From: an uncultured Clostridia bacterium
GTDB taxonomy: Bacteria; Bacillota; Clostridia; TANB77; CAG-508
Reading direction: 5' to 3'
Assembly (NCBI GenBank): GCA_944390515.1
Contig: CALXQG010000004.1
Location: forward strand, 1-37,979
DNA length: 37,979 nt
Shown here: piece by piece, positions 23,842 through 33,980 of the stretch
Position numbering within the stretch: position 1 is the stretch's first letter
How the letters are laid out: the number at the start of each line of letters is the position of its first letter
The notes under the pieces: generated by a model
Told to the model about the DNA's origin: nothing
Database searches by the model: none
Seen by the model: the letters and a program-made list of their open reading frames with translations, nothing else
Made by a program: the position numbers and the translations under genes

Positions 23842-25629
23842 TTGGTAAGATATAGTGAAGATTTGATTGAAGAAATAAGAAATAGTAATGATATAGTAGA
23901 CGTAATATCACAATATGTAATATTAAAAAGAAGTGGTAGAAATTTTTTTGGATTATGTCCATTTCATAAAGAAAAATCACCTTCTTTTTCTGTCTCACCA
24001 GATAAACAAATATTCCATTGCTTTGGTTGTGGAGTAGGTGGGAATGTTATTCACTTTGTAAGCAAAATAGAAAATCTTGATTTTAGAGAGACTTTAGAAC
24101 TTCTAGCTAATAGAGCCAATATTTCACTTCCTACACTAGACAATAGTTATCAAGACAACAAAAAAGCAATTTTAAAGTCTAAAGTTTATGAAATAAATGA
24201 AATAGCAGCTAAATTCTATCATGAAAATTTGTATAAACCATCTTCAAAAGAAGCACAAGAATATATAAAGAAGAGAAAGTTAGATAATAGAACTTTAAAA
24301 TCATTTTTAATTGGATATTCTGGAACTTTTGATGAATTATTTAAGTTGTTAAAAAGTAAAGGCTATACAGAAGAAGAAATTTTAGCATCAAGTCTAGTCA
24401 ACAAAGCAGACAATGGAGCTTTTATAGATAGATTTAGAAGAAGATTAATGATACCGATTCAAGATGCAACAGGAAAATTTATTGCTTTTGGTGGAAGAGT
24501 TTTAGATGATAGCAAACCTAAATATATTAATTCACCTGAAAACATAGTTTATAGTAAAGGAAGAAATTTATTTGGACTTAATGTTGCAAAAAAAGGAGAT
24601 ACAAAAAAAATCATAATAGTTGAAGGTTACATGGATGCAATTTCTCTTTACCAAAGAGGAATAACAAATGTTGTAGCATCACTTGGAACAGCTTTAACAG
24701 AACAACAAGGAAGACTTTTAAGAAAAAATAGTGAACAAATAATAATTGGATATGATGCTGATGGAGCTGGACAAGCTGCAACATTAAGGGGAATGGATAT
24801 ATTGCAAAATATGGGATGCGACATTAGGGTACTTCAAATATATGGAGCAAAAGATCCAGATGAATTTGTAATAAAATATGGCCCAGAAAGATTTGAAAAA
24901 TGTGTAGATTCAGCAATTTCGCTAGTTGAATTTAAAGTTAGGATATTAAAACAAAATTTAAATCTTGATAATGTAAATGATAAAATTAAATTTTTAAATG
25001 AAACAGCTAAAATTTTGGCTAGAGTTGATAATAGTATAGAACAAGAAGTATATATTGAAAAAATTTCAAAAGAATATGATATTTCAAAAGAAGCTATATA
25101 TGGCGAAGTAAATAAAATAAAATATTCTAAAACTTCAGAAAAAAAAGTCTTAGAAAGAGCACCAATAAAAAGCTATTTGAAAAAAGAAAATATAGAAAAA
25201 CTTGACGAATCTATAATAAAAAGAGAAAAAATGGTTATATATATATTATTGAACTATCCAAAAGAAAGTTTTGAAAAAATAAAAGATATTATTACAGAAG
25301 AAGAGATAAAAGGAAAACTAAATAAAAAAATTATATCTAAAATATACGATAATTACGAAAAAAAGAAACAAGTAAACATATTAGATTCATTTGAGGAAGA
25401 AGATATAATTAATTATTTGTCTGGAATATTAGCAGAAGATTTTGAAATAGCAGATATTAATAAATGTATAGAAGATTTATTAAATATATATAATAAAGAA
25501 AAATTAATAAATGAAAGAAATAATATATTGAAACAACTTGAAAATGCAGAAAATCTAAACAATGCAGAAATACATGCCTTAGAACAAAAACTTAATGATA
25601 TTATTTTACATTTAGCAAAAGTTAAATAA
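23842..25629 (+). CDS. dnaG: DNA primase DnaG
   Basis: Primase makes RNA primers for replication. The 595-aa protein has the CHC2 zinc-binding domain ([27 protein letters not shown]), the catalytic core ([25 protein letters not shown] motif [16 protein letters not shown], acidic [16 protein letters not shown]) and a helical C-terminal domain that would bind the DnaB helicase. The start is TTG 23842 after AGAAAGGTAAG. It is followed after 23 bases by rpoD, the standard Firmicutes order. Intact with no in-frame CGG. Confidence 0.97.
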   Translation: MVRYSEDLIEEIRNSNDIVDVISQYVILKRSGRNFFGLCPFHKEKSPSFSVSPDKQIFHCFGCGVGGNVIHFVSKIENLDFRETLELLANRANISLPTLDNSYQDNKKAILKSKVYEINEIAAKFYHENLYKPSSKEAQEYIKKRKLDNRTLKSFLIGYSGTFDELFKLLKSKGYTEEEILASSLVNKADNGAFIDRFRRRLMIPIQDATGKFIAFGGRVLDDSKPKYINSPENIVYSKGRNLFGLNVAKKGDTKKIIIVEGYMDAISLYQRGITNVVASLGTALTEQQGRLLRKNSEQIIIGYDADGAGQAATLRGMDILQNMGCDIRVLQIYGAKDPDEFVIKYGPERFEKCVDSAISLVEFKVRILKQNLNLDNVNDKIKFLNETAKILARVDNSIEQEVYIEKISKEYDISKEAIYGEVNKIKYSKTSEKKVLERAPIKSYLKKENIEKLDESIIKREKMVIYILLNYPKESFEKIKDIITEEEIKGKLNKKIISKIYDNYEKKKQVNILDSFEEEDIINYLSGILAEDFEIADINKCIEDLLNIYNKEKLINERNNILKQLENAENLNNAEIHALEQKLNDIILHLAKVK

Positions 25630-25652
25630 GATTATTTGAAAGGAGCTTGGAA

Positions 25653-26846
25653 ATGAAAAAGTCAGAAAAAAATGTAACAACAACTGAAACTGAAAAAATA
25701 AAAGATAATGAAGAATTAGAAAAGAAAAAAACAAATAAGAAAAAATCTGGAGAAAAAGATGATATACAAGAAATATCAACAGAAGAAAAAGTACAAAAAA
25801 TAATAGAAAAAGCTAAAGAAAATGGGAAAATTAGTTATGGGGAACTTGCCACTGAATTAGATGATACAAATCCAGAAGAAATAGATAAGGTATTTGATGC
25901 ATTTGAAGATCTAGGAGTTAATCTAAATGATGACTTAGATGAACCGGACATAGAAGACTTAGAAAATGTTGAAGAAATTAAACTTGAAGATATGGATATT
26001 ACTAACCTTGATGGAGTTAGTGTAGATGATCCTGTTAGAATGTATTTAAGAGAAATTGGAAAAATACCATTACTTACTTATGAGGAAGAAGCAGAACTTG
26101 CCCAAAAGATTGTTGAAGGAGATGAAGAGGCAAAACAAAAACTTGCTGAATCTAACCTAAGATTGGTTGTAAGTATTGCAAAAAAATATGTGGGTAGAGG
26201 AATGTTATTCTTAGATTTAATTCAAGAAGGAAATATGGGGCTAATTAAAGCTGTAGAAAAATTTGATTATAACAAAGGATTTAAATTTAGTACGTATGCA
26301 ACTTGGTGGATTAGACAAGCAATAACAAGAGCGATAGCAGACCAAGCAAGAACAATAAGAATTCCAGTACACATGGTAGAAACAATAAACAAATTAATTC
26401 GTACTTCAAGACAATTATTACAACAAAATGGACGTGAACCAACTCCAGAAGAAATTGCAAAAGAAATGGAAATAAGTGTTGAAAAAGTAATGGAAATACA
26501 AAAAATAGCACAAGATCCAGTATCATTAGAAACACCTATAGGAGAAGAAGATGATAGCCACTTAGGAGATTTTATACAAGACGAGGATAGTCCTGCACCA
26601 CAGGATTCTGCAGCACATATGCTTTTAAGAGAACAACTAGAAGAAGTAATGGACACATTAACTCCAAGAGAAGCAATGGTACTTAAATTAAGATTTGGTT
26701 TAGAAGATGGAAAAGCAAGAACTCTTGAGGAAGTTGGAAAGCAATTTGATGTTACAAGAGAAAGAATTAGACAAATAGAAGCAAAAGCATTAAGGAAATT
26801 AAGACATCCAAGCAGAAGCAAGAAATTAAGAGATTATATGGGATAA
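25653..26846 (+). CDS. rpoD: Primary sigma factor RpoD (sigma-A)
   Basis: The 397-aa housekeeping sigma factor has a Lys/Glu-rich N-terminus with a reduced region 1.1, region 1.2 ([18 protein letters not shown]), regions 2.1-2.4 ([32 protein letters not shown]), region 3 and region 4.2 ([19 protein letters not shown]). ATG 25653 is chosen over TTG 25647 because AAGGAG at 25639-25644 is then 8 bases away. Codons CGT are used as arginine in two places. Its recognition sequences agree with the TTGACA/TATAAT promoters seen throughout the window. Confidence 0.98.
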   Translation: MKKSEKNVTTTETEKIKDNEELEKKKTNKKKSGEKDDIQEISTEEKVQKIIEKAKENGKISYGELATELDDTNPEEIDKVFDAFEDLGVNLNDDLDEPDIEDLENVEEIKLEDMDITNLDGVSVDDPVRMYLREIGKIPLLTYEEEAELAQKIVEGDEEAKQKLAESNLRLVVSIAKKYVGRGMLFLDLIQEGNMGLIKAVEKFDYNKGFKFSTYATWWIRQAITRAIADQARTIRIPVHMVETINKLIRTSRQLLQQNGREPTPEEIAKEMEISVEKVMEIQKIAQDPVSLETPIGEEDDSHLGDFIQDEDSPAPQDSAAHMLLREQLEEVMDTLTPREAMVLKLRFGLEDGKARTLEEVGKQFDVTRERIRQIEAKALRKLRHPSRSKKLRDYMG

Positions 26847-26985
26847 TACTTGATTTTTCTGTAAAATTATGTTAATATAGATATGTGTTAAAAAAATATA
26901 CTTTTTAAATTTAGCAAAATGAAAATGTAAAAAAATAATTAATTTACTAAAAACTAATTCATAAAACCCAAGAAGAGGTGAAAAT

Positions 26986-27327
26986 ATGGCAAAAACAAAT
27001 ATAGATGGAGAAATTAAATTAAGCTATACAGAAATACTATTTGCTCCAGTATTAACATTATTAGCTATGGTTAAAACTAAAAATGAGGCATCAAATGATG
27101 ATAAAAAATTAAATCCAAATTCTATTGATAAGGTAGAGGTAGAATTAGCTAAAAATTTAGACGAAATAGAAAATCAAGTAAATAAAAAGTATGGAAAATT
27201 AGATAATGCCAGACTATCAAGAAAACAATGGAAAGTTAAAGACATTGATAGTACTAAAACAGTAAGTAGTAAAATAAAGAATGAGCACATTGAGGAAAAT
27301 GAGCATAAAGAAGGTAAAACAAGATAA
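26986..27327 (+). CDS. Hypothetical protein, 113 aa
   Basis: The product is not recognised. After a short start (MAKTNIDGEIKLS) there is a hydrophobic stretch (residues 15-28, YTEILFAPVLTLLAMV) and then a long charged, Lys-rich region. It may be weakly membrane-associated. ATG 26986 follows AGAGGTGAAAAT. The gene stands alone behind rpoD and is closed by a long hairpin. Codon use is like that of the neighbours. Confidence 0.65.
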   Translation: MAKTNIDGEIKLSYTEILFAPVLTLLAMVKTKNEASNDDKKLNPNSIDKVEVELAKNLDEIENQVNKKYGKLDNARLSRKQWKVKDIDSTKTVSSKIKNEHIEENEHKEGKTR

Positions 27328-27358
27328 AATAAAAACATTTAAGTAAAATATAATTTCG

Positions 27359-27395
27359 ACTTGTAATTTAATATATTAATTATTAAATTACAAGT
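27359..27395. terminator. 15-bp perfect hairpin
   Basis: ACTTGTAATTTAATA (27359-27373) and TATTAAATTACAAGT (27381-27395) form a perfect stem with a 7-base loop. It has no T tract on the plus strand but may still end the preceding transcript. Confidence 0.55.
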
Positions 27396-27443
27396 TGAAT
27401 ATTATAGATGAGTGCAAAACTTTAAAAATATTATGTGCATGAC

Positions 27444-27472
27444 TTGACAAAACAATAAAAAACGATTATAAT
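27444..27472 (+). promoter_or_regulatory. Perfect consensus promoter of the tRNA gene
   Basis: TTGACA at 27444-27449, 17-base spacer, TATAAT at 27467-27472; the tRNA begins 35 bases later. Confidence 0.8.
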
Positions 27473-27506
27473 GTTAATCGCGTTGTAAGAAACAAATTAA
27501 ATATAT

Positions 27507-27583
27507 GGCGAGATAGCTCAGTTGGCTAGAGCAACTGGTTCATACCCAGTGGGTCGATGGTTCGAATCCATTTCTCGCTACCA
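27507..27583 (+). tRNA. tRNA-Met (anticodon CAT), elongator type
   Basis: A 77-nt cloverleaf with encoded CCA: acceptor GGCGAGA/TCTCGCT with a terminal G-U, D arm TAGCTCAGTTGGCTAGAGC, anticodon stem ACTGG/CCAGT around TTCATAC, and T loop TTCGAAT. The anticodon stem lacks the three G-C pairs of initiator tRNA and the sequence resembles elongator tRNA-Met of Bacillus, so tRNA-Ile2 is less likely. Confidence 0.93.
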
Positions 27584-27599
27584 ACATATAAACAATCTA

Positions 27600-27636
27600 A
27601 AATAGCTTGTAACTAAAGATACAGGCTATTTTTATT
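27600..27636 (+). terminator. Terminator of the tRNA gene
   Basis: AATAGCTTGTA (27601-27611) pairs with TACAGGCTATT (27620-27630) with one G-U pair, followed by TTTATT. Confidence 0.75.
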
Positions 27637-27704
27637 GATTAACTTTGAAATCTTATGAAGTTATGATATAATGATTATGTAATAAAATGAAAGAGGAACA
27701 AAAA

Positions 27705-28568
27705 ATGTGGTTATATTTAAGCTTTTTAGCTGCTATATTAGGTGGATTAACAGCAATTGTAATGAAAAAATGCTCAAAAGATAATTTGCCTATTAGATTA
27801 TCGTTACTTGGATTGTTAATTGGAAATATATCATATGTAATTATTGGAGCATGTACAACTGATGTAATTCAAAAATTTGATTTATATAATTTAATAAAGA
27901 TTGCACCACTCTCAATTATTCAAACTATAGGATACATATGTGCAATTTTATCTGTAAAATATGCAAGTGTATCAACGGTAACACCTATAAGAAAGTGTAA
28001 TACAGCAGTTACACTATTATTAGGAATACTTATTCTACATGAAAACTTTACAATACTACAATTGGTAGTCTCATTTATATTGATTATTTTAACAATATTG
28101 CTAACAAGGTCTGAAAAAATGAAATTAGGAACATTGGAGAATAAAGGAATTATATATGCATATGGTTTCGTTATATTTAATGGAATATCAGGATTTCTAA
28201 ATAAAGTATATATAGATATTTTTGAGAACCCTTTAGTAGTGACGTTTTACTACGGATTAGTAATATTAATAGGAATATTTATATTTTGTTTAATTACAAA
28301 AAAATGGGAATATATTGATATAAGAAAAGTTAATTCTAAGAGATTATTGATATTACATTCAATTTTGGATTTGGGAGCAAATTTATGTGCTAGATTTAGT
28401 TTAGTTGATGGTCAAGTTTCAATAGTATCTGCTATTACTTCTAGTTCTATAATTATAACTATATTAGCTTCAAGATTTATTTTAAAGGAGAAAATAAGTA
28501 CAAAGAAATATATAATGATTTTAGGAGTAATCATATGCGTTATTGTTTTAGCACTTATAAAAGCCTAA
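27705..28568 (+). CDS. EamA/DMT-family membrane transporter
   Basis: The protein is 287 aa when started at ATG 27705 (MWLYLSFLAAILGGLTAIV), which has AGAGGA in front; an in-frame ATG at 27687 has no ribosome site. About ten hydrophobic helices form the two EamA repeats of the drug/metabolite transporter superfamily, e.g. YASVSTVTPIRKCNTAVTLLL and VDGQVSIVSAITSSSIIITI. The substrate is unknown. The final hairpin overlaps its stop codon. Confidence 0.87.
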   Translation: MWLYLSFLAAILGGLTAIVMKKCSKDNLPIRLSLLGLLIGNISYVIIGACTTDVIQKFDLYNLIKIAPLSIIQTIGYICAILSVKYASVSTVTPIRKCNTAVTLLLGILILHENFTILQLVVSFILIILTILLTRSEKMKLGTLENKGIIYAYGFVIFNGISGFLNKVYIDIFENPLVVTFYYGLVILIGIFIFCLITKKWEYIDIRKVNSKRLLILHSILDLGANLCARFSLVDGQVSIVSAITSSSIIITILASRFILKEKISTKKYIMILGVIICVIVLALIKA

Positions 28569-28590
28569 TGAATATCATTAGGCTTTTATA
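28559..28590. terminator. Bidirectional terminator at the EamA gene end
   Basis: AAAAGCCTAATGA (28559-28571) and TCATTAGGCTTTT (28575-28587) form a perfect 13-bp stem with a 3-base loop, spanning the EamA stop codon and preceding the end of the convergent small gene. Confidence 0.85.
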
Positions 28591-28594
28591 ATAA

Positions 28595-28837
28595 TTATTC
28601 CCTAGAATTTCTTCCGCTTTCACTTTTTCCAGACCCACTACACATTTTATCATATTCCTTACACTTTATTTTATATTCCATTGCTTGAGTCATATATCTA
28701 TAGTACATATATGCTTGCTCATATTGTGCCATTGGATTAAATATTGGATTTTCTCCCATATTAGCATCAAAATTCGTATCATAGTTATATGGTGGCATAC
28801 CATAAAAATTATTCATATTATCCATATTTCTATCCAT
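28595..28837 (-). CDS. Small Asn/Met/Tyr-rich hypothetical protein, 80 aa
   Basis: The product is not recognised. The 80 residues are low in hydrophobic core and rich in Asn, Met and Tyr (MDRNMDNMNNFYGMPPYN, QAYMYYRYMTQAM), with a Cys pair and a Ser/Gly-rich tail. The composition resembles some small spore-coat proteins, and the next upstream gene on the strand is ylbJ, but this is only suggestive. AGGAGG is right before the ATG. Confidence 0.7.
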   Translation of the reverse strand: MDRNMDNMNNFYGMPPYNYDTNFDANMGENPIFNPMAQYEQAYMYYRYMTQAMEYKIKCKEYDKMCSGSGKSESGRNSRE

Positions 28838-28894
28838 AAATTTCCTCCTATAAAATATATATTTTATACTAATGTATATTCTAAATTTATATAA

Positions 28895-30127
28895 TTATTC
28901 ATTGTAAACTTTTGAATAAATTCTTTTAAAAACAGTCAATATTAGTAAAACAAAAAATATAGCAATAACCAGTATTCCTAATTCGTAAAAATAAGAATAA
29001 AGAGAATTTGTAACAGCAGTTAGATTGGTATTAGTGTTTGCTGATGTTTGTATAATATCTAAATTTAGAAAAGGAACAAATTTCAAAGCAAGAAAAGTAT
29101 AAAAACTAGCAAAAATGCCTTGCAATAATTTTCCTGTAAAGTATTTTTTCATTGATAAATCTGTTTTTGATACTATGCTGAAGACTTGTAGTAAAACTGA
29201 AAATCCTCCAAAACCAAGAAGAAAAGCACTTAAAACAACATTTTGAGAGATTTCTTTTATATGTACATTAGAAACTAAGCTTACACCATTTGTAAGTTCT
29301 ATTATTCCAGAAAATACTGGTTTAGCAAAGCTTAAATCAAATCCAAATATTGATAGAATAGGATTAAATAATTTACCGAGAAAATATATCGCGTTAGAGC
29401 TATTTAGTATAGAAATTATAACGGAGAAAATTACTACAAATCCGCCTATCATAAGCAATGTGGAGATACTGTTATTTATACTATTTCCTAATACTTCACC
29501 TAAATTTTTTAAAGTTACAGTATTAGAATTAGTTGATATATTTTTTTTTGTAAATTTATTGTTATCATAAGTTTTTTTTAAATAACTATGTTTATAGTTT
29601 TCATGATTTTTAGAAAATTTAGCTAATATTATACCAACTGTAATACATGATAATATATGTGTGCCTAGTAGAAGAAATCCAGTAGTTGTATCACCAAAGA
29701 GGCTTATTCCAACACTACTAATAATAAATAGCGGACCAGAATTATTGGTAAAAGCTAGAAGTCTTTCACCTTCATCTTTGGATATAAGTCCATCTTTTCT
29801 AAAATCAGCTACAATTTTTGCTCCCATAGGATATCCGCTTATAAGCCCTATAATAAATGGAAAGCTACCTATTCCAGGAACATTAAAAATAGGCCTCATG
29901 AATTTATCAAAAAGTTTTCCTAATAGATGGACCACTTTTGTATGAGAAAGCAAGTTTGTAATAACAAAGAATGGAAAAAGTGATGGAACAACACATGTTG
30001 CCCATAATGTTAAACCATTTTTTGTAGCGGTAAGATTTGATTTTGAAAATATAACCAAACAAATTGCTATTAAAACAAAGATAAAAGGTAATAAATTCCT
30101 TTTAAGAGATAAAATTATGAATTTCAT
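28895..30127 (-). CDS. ylbJ: Sporulation integral membrane protein YlbJ
   Basis: YlbJ is a multi-pass membrane protein needed for spore cortex formation in Bacillus. The 410-aa protein has about eight to ten transmembrane helices and the nucleoside-recognition/gate motif region: WATCVVPSLFPFFVITNLL, PFIIGLISGYPMGAKIV, RLLAFTNNSGPLFIISSVG, FSGIIELTNGVSLV. These are the family signatures. The start is ATG at 30127 in the text MKFIILSLKRNLLPF. A hydrophilic insert of about 40 residues in the middle is a common variable region. It is divergently placed to the SPL-like gene. Confidence 0.93.
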   Translation of the reverse strand: MKFIILSLKRNLLPFIFVLIAICLVIFSKSNLTATKNGLTLWATCVVPSLFPFFVITNLLSHTKVVHLLGKLFDKFMRPIFNVPGIGSFPFIIGLISGYPMGAKIVADFRKDGLISKDEGERLLAFTNNSGPLFIISSVGISLFGDTTTGFLLLGTHILSCITVGIILAKFSKNHENYKHSYLKKTYDNNKFTKKNISTNSNTVTLKNLGEVLGNSINNSISTLLMIGGFVVIFSVIISILNSSNAIYFLGKLFNPILSIFGFDLSFAKPVFSGIIELTNGVSLVSNVHIKEISQNVVLSAFLLGFGGFSVLLQVFSIVSKTDLSMKKYFTGKLLQGIFASFYTFLALKFVPFLNLDIIQTSANTNTNLTAVTNSLYSYFYELGILVIAIFFVLLILTVFKRIYSKVYNE

Positions 30128-30235
30128 AAACTCACCATTTAATAATTATTCAAAGAAATAAATATTATTCTTTAAATAGAAGAATAATATTTATGGAAAT
30201 AACCATAATGTTATTAAAGAATAATGGAGGTAAGA

Positions 30236-31240
30236 ATGAAAGAATTTGTACCAGATGCAATATTTTATGAAAAGAATATAGAAAATTATGAATTAGGAAA
30301 GATGTTATTAGAAAAATATAGGGAAGTGCCTAAATTTTTAATAGAAAATCATAATAATATTGAAGAAATGAGAAAAAAAGAAAATAAGGAATTTCCAAAA
30401 ATGAAGAGAAATTTAATAATTGGAGTTAGAAAGACGCATAAATTTGTACCAAATAATAAAATATCAAATTATCTAGTTCCATATACTTCATCAGGTTGTA
30501 TTGCAATGTGTTTATATTGCTATCTAGTTTGTAATTACAACAAATGTGCTTATCTAAGAATATTTGTTAATAGAGAAGAGATGCTAGAAAAAATTATAAA
30601 AAATGCAAATGAAAGCAAAGAGGAGTTGGTGTTCGAAATAGGTAGTAATAGTGATTTGATTTTAGAAAATATGATAACAGGAAATTTAAAATGGACTATA
30701 GAAAACTTTAGTAGAGCAGAAAAAGGATATATTACATTTCCAACAAAATTTGATATGGTGGATGATATTTTAGATTTAAAAGGTAAAGATAAAGTAATTA
30801 TAAGAATGAGTGTAAATCCAAAAGAAATAATTCAAAAAGTAGAGATAGGAACCTCACAATTAGAAAATAGAGTACAAGCCATTAATAGATTAAAAGAAGC
30901 GGGATATAAAGTAGGAATTTTAATAGCACCTGTAATATTTGTTGAAAATTGGGAAAAACTATATGATGAATTAATAAAATATTTATTAGAAAATTTAAGT
31001 GAACAGGTAAAAAAAGAAGTGTTTTTTGAAGTAATATTCATGTCATATAGTTTCGTTCATAGAAAGATAAATGAAGAAGCTTTTCCAAATGCAATAAATT
31101 TATATGATGAAAATCTTATGACAGGAAGAGGAAAGGGAAAATATACGTATAAGCAAGAAGAAAGAAAAAAAGGAGAAGAATATATTGGAAAATTATTAAA
31201 ACAATATTTTCCAAATAATGAGATTAAATATTTTAGCTAA
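30236..31240 (+). CDS. SPL-family radical SAM protein (spore photoproduct lyase-like)
   Basis: Spore photoproduct lyase repairs UV-made thymine dimers of spore DNA upon germination. The 334-aa protein has the radical SAM cysteines C88, C92 and C95 (SGCIAMCLYCYLVCN) and family motifs in order: KRNLIIGVRKTHKFVPN, GYITFPTKFDMVDDIL, KVIIRMSVNP, GYKVGILIAP, ending MTGRGKGKYTY and YFPNNEIKYFS. The catalytic hydrogen-donor Cys (Cys141 in Bacillus, in AACTSD) appears replaced by Ser137 in EIGSNSD, so classic lyase chemistry is doubtful. ATG 30236 follows GGAGG. It sits next to ylbJ, divergently. Confidence 0.85.
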   Translation: MKEFVPDAIFYEKNIENYELGKMLLEKYREVPKFLIENHNNIEEMRKKENKEFPKMKRNLIIGVRKTHKFVPNNKISNYLVPYTSSGCIAMCLYCYLVCNYNKCAYLRIFVNREEMLEKIIKNANESKEELVFEIGSNSDLILENMITGNLKWTIENFSRAEKGYITFPTKFDMVDDILDLKGKDKVIIRMSVNPKEIIQKVEIGTSQLENRVQAINRLKEAGYKVGILIAPVIFVENWEKLYDELIKYLLENLSEQVKKEVFFEVIFMSYSFVHRKINEEAFPNAINLYDENLMTGRGKGKYTYKQEERKKGEEYIGKLLKQYFPNNEIKYFS

Positions 31241-31348
31241 AAAATCTAAAAATAATCAAAAAAATATATTGTATTTAAAAAAATATGATATAATTTTAAA
31301 GAAAATTTATGTAAAAAATTTTTGAAAACGAAAGAGAGGCATTAAAAT

Positions 31349-33922
31349 ATGTACGAAAAAGAATGTACAAGTAGTGTAGATGAATTTATAAAAGAAAATA
31401 ATTTTAAGAAAAGAGGACTAACTTCAGCAGAAGCAAGAAATAATATTAGTAAATATGGCAAGAATGAGATGAAACAAAAAAAGCCTAAACAATGGTATAA
31501 TTATTTGTTAGAAAGCTTGTTTAGCACATTTAATTTGATTTTGTTAGGAATAGTATTGGTACTAATTTATACTGATGTTATTTTATCAAGTCCTCCTAAT
31601 TATGCCAATATTATAGTTATATTAATTTTGATTGCTGCAAGCACATTATTGGAATTTTTTGAAGTATATAGGTCAAATAAAGCAGCTGAAAAATTAAAAA
31701 ACCTAGTTTCGGCAAAAACTAATGTAATTAGAAATGGAAAAGAAATAAAAATTCCATCTTCAGAAGTTACTATAGGTGATGTTGTATTATTAAGTGCAGG
31801 AGATTTAATACCGGCAGATTTAAGAATTATAGAAGCAACAGACTTATTTGTTAATCAGTCTTCACTAACAGGTGAAAGTGATTCTGTAAAAAAGGTTGCA
31901 GAAACAGAGTCAAAAACCAAAATTGAAGAAATTACAGATTTAGACACAATTTGTTTTATGGGAACAAATGTAATAAGTGGTTCTGCAAGAGGAATAATAA
32001 TTAGAACAGGAGATAGCACATATTTTGGAAAGGTTGCAGACACAATTACAAATGAAAAACCAAAAACGGCATTTCAAAAAGGAATTGATAGTGTAAGTAA
32101 ATTATTAATAAGATTTATGACAGTATTGATACCAATAACATTTATAGCAAATGCAGCAAAACATGGTACCATTACAGCATTTACATTTGCTGTAGCAATT
32201 GCAATAGGTATTACTCCACTTCTTTTACCTGTAATATTATCTTCTAGTCTAGCAAAAGGTGCCACACGAATGTCAAAAAAGAAAACAATTGTAAAAAGAC
32301 TAGATAGTATACAAAGTTTTGGGGCAATGAATATATTATGTACTGATAAAACAGGAACACTTACAGAGGACAAAATAGTTTTAGAGAAATACTTGAATAT
32401 AAAAGGAGAAGAAGATACAAGAGTATTAAAGCATGCGTTTTTAAATTCATATTTCCAAACAGGATTAGAAGGAAGCATTGATAATGCTGTTATAGCTAGA
32501 GCTAAAAAAACAGAACTTAAAGGAATTGAAGAAAATTATGAAAAAATAGATGAAATTCCGTTCGATTTTACTAGAAGAAGATTATCAGTAGTTGTATCAG
32601 ACGGAAAGAAAAAGCAATTAATTACAAAAGGTGCAGTTGAAGAAATCTTAAGCATATGCTCAATGGTTGACTATAAAGGAGAGGTTTCTGAAATCACTAA
32701 GGATATTAAACGTAATATTTTAGAAATTACAAAAGACTTGAATAAACAAGGCTTAAGAGTTGTAGCAGTATGCCAGAAAAATGATATTGAGAATATTACT
32801 AAATTCTCAGTAAAAGACGAAAGTAAAATGGTTCTAATGGGATTTATTGGATTTTTAGATCCACCAAAGAAAAGCGCAAAAGATGCGATTGCCAGACTAA
32901 ATCGTGATGGTATAAGAGTAATTGTACTTACTGGGGACAATGAATATGTTACAAAAGCAATATGTGATAAAGTAAATATAAATACAGATAAAATAATTTT
33001 AGGAAGTAAAGTAGAAAAATTATCAGATGCAGCATTAACAAGACTTTTGAAGAAAACAAATGTATACGCAAAATTATCTCCAATACAAAAAGCTAGAATA
33101 GTAAGAGTACTAAAGGATGCAGGAAATGTAGTAGGATATATGGGAGATGGAATAAATGATGCACCATCAATGCATAATTCTGAGGTTGGGATATCTGTTG
33201 ATACAGCAGTGGATATAACAAAAGAAACTGCAGATATTATACTATTAAAAAAAGATTTAGATGTACTTACAGATGGTGTAATGGAAGGCAGAAAAACTTT
33301 TGCAAATTTATTAAAATATATAAAATTAGCAGTAAGTTCAAATTTTGGAGAGGTACTATCTGTACTTATTGCAAGTATGTTATTACCATTTTTCCCAATT
33401 ACGCCAATACAATTATTAGTTCAAAGTTTAATATATGATTTAGGACAATTATCAATTCCATATGATAATGTTGATAAAGATTATTTAGAAAAACCTCGTT
33501 CATGGAACATGAATAGTATAAAGAGATTTATGATATATATGGGACCAGCAAGTTCAATATTTGATTTAATAATATTCGCAACATTATGGTTCGGTTTTGG
33601 ACTAAGACTACCAGATGCAGCATTATTTCAGTCTATATGGTTCTCATATGGAGTTGTATCAAATTTAATTGGACTTCATATAGTAAGAACAGGGAAGACA
33701 CCTTTTTTACAGAGTAATGCATCAAAACCAGTATATGCTACTTCAATTATACTTAGCTTGATAGCAATAGCAATACCATTTACTTTTATAGGAAAATATA
33801 TAGGTCTAGTGCCAATACCATTAAAATATTTTTCTATAATATTATGTGTTCCTATACTATATTGCTTTTTAGCGACATTTATTAAGAAAAAATATATCAA
33901 AAAATATAGAGAATGGTTATAA
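31349..33922 (+). CDS. mgtA: Magnesium-type P-type ATPase (MgtA/MgtB-like, P3B)
   Basis: The 857-aa membrane pump has a cation ATPase N-terminal domain, an actuator motif LTGES, ten-helix core, phosphorylation site Asp333 in CTDKTGTLT, and the hinge motif MGDGINDAPS. The sequences GITPLLLPVILSSSLAKGA and AFLNSYFQTGLEGSIDNAV match bacterial MgtA/MgtB, which import Mg2+, rather than calcium pumps. The start at ATG 31349 follows AGAGAGG. The leader of about 100 bases shows no Mg riboswitch that I recognise. No in-frame CGG in the whole gene. Confidence 0.92.
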   Translation: MYEKECTSSVDEFIKENNFKKRGLTSAEARNNISKYGKNEMKQKKPKQWYNYLLESLFSTFNLILLGIVLVLIYTDVILSSPPNYANIIVILILIAASTLLEFFEVYRSNKAAEKLKNLVSAKTNVIRNGKEIKIPSSEVTIGDVVLLSAGDLIPADLRIIEATDLFVNQSSLTGESDSVKKVAETESKTKIEEITDLDTICFMGTNVISGSARGIIIRTGDSTYFGKVADTITNEKPKTAFQKGIDSVSKLLIRFMTVLIPITFIANAAKHGTITAFTFAVAIAIGITPLLLPVILSSSLAKGATRMSKKKTIVKRLDSIQSFGAMNILCTDKTGTLTEDKIVLEKYLNIKGEEDTRVLKHAFLNSYFQTGLEGSIDNAVIARAKKTELKGIEENYEKIDEIPFDFTRRRLSVVVSDGKKKQLITKGAVEEILSICSMVDYKGEVSEITKDIKRNILEITKDLNKQGLRVVAVCQKNDIENITKFSVKDESKMVLMGFIGFLDPPKKSAKDAIARLNRDGIRVIVLTGDNEYVTKAICDKVNINTDKIILGSKVEKLSDAALTRLLKKTNVYAKLSPIQKARIVRVLKDAGNVVGYMGDGINDAPSMHNSEVGISVDTAVDITKETADIILLKKDLDVLTDGVMEGRKTFANLLKYIKLAVSSNFGEVLSVLIASMLLPFFPITPIQLLVQSLIYDLGQLSIPYDNVDKDYLEKPRSWNMNSIKRFMIYMGPASSIFDLIIFATLWFGFGLRLPDAALFQSIWFSYGVVSNLIGLHIVRTGKTPFLQSNASKPVYATSIILSLIAIAIPFTFIGKYIGLVPIPLKYFSIILCVPILYCFLATFIKKKYIKKYREWL

Positions 33923-33926
33923 AAAT

Positions 33927-33972
33927 ATCCTGCTTTATATTTCAATTTCATGAAGTATAAAGCAGGATTAAT
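33927..33972. terminator. Bidirectional terminator between mgtA and deoD
   Basis: ATCCTGCTTTATA (33927-33939) and TATAAAGCAGGAT (33956-33968) form a perfect 13-bp stem with a 16-base loop that serves two convergent genes. Confidence 0.75.
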
Positions 33973-33980
33973 TTGAAATG

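Noticed and set aside
31241..31348. Magnesium riboswitch upstream of the Mg-type ATPase
   Set aside because: The leader is only about 100 bases of AT-rich sequence without the conserved elements of the ykoK or mgtA leaders that I know.
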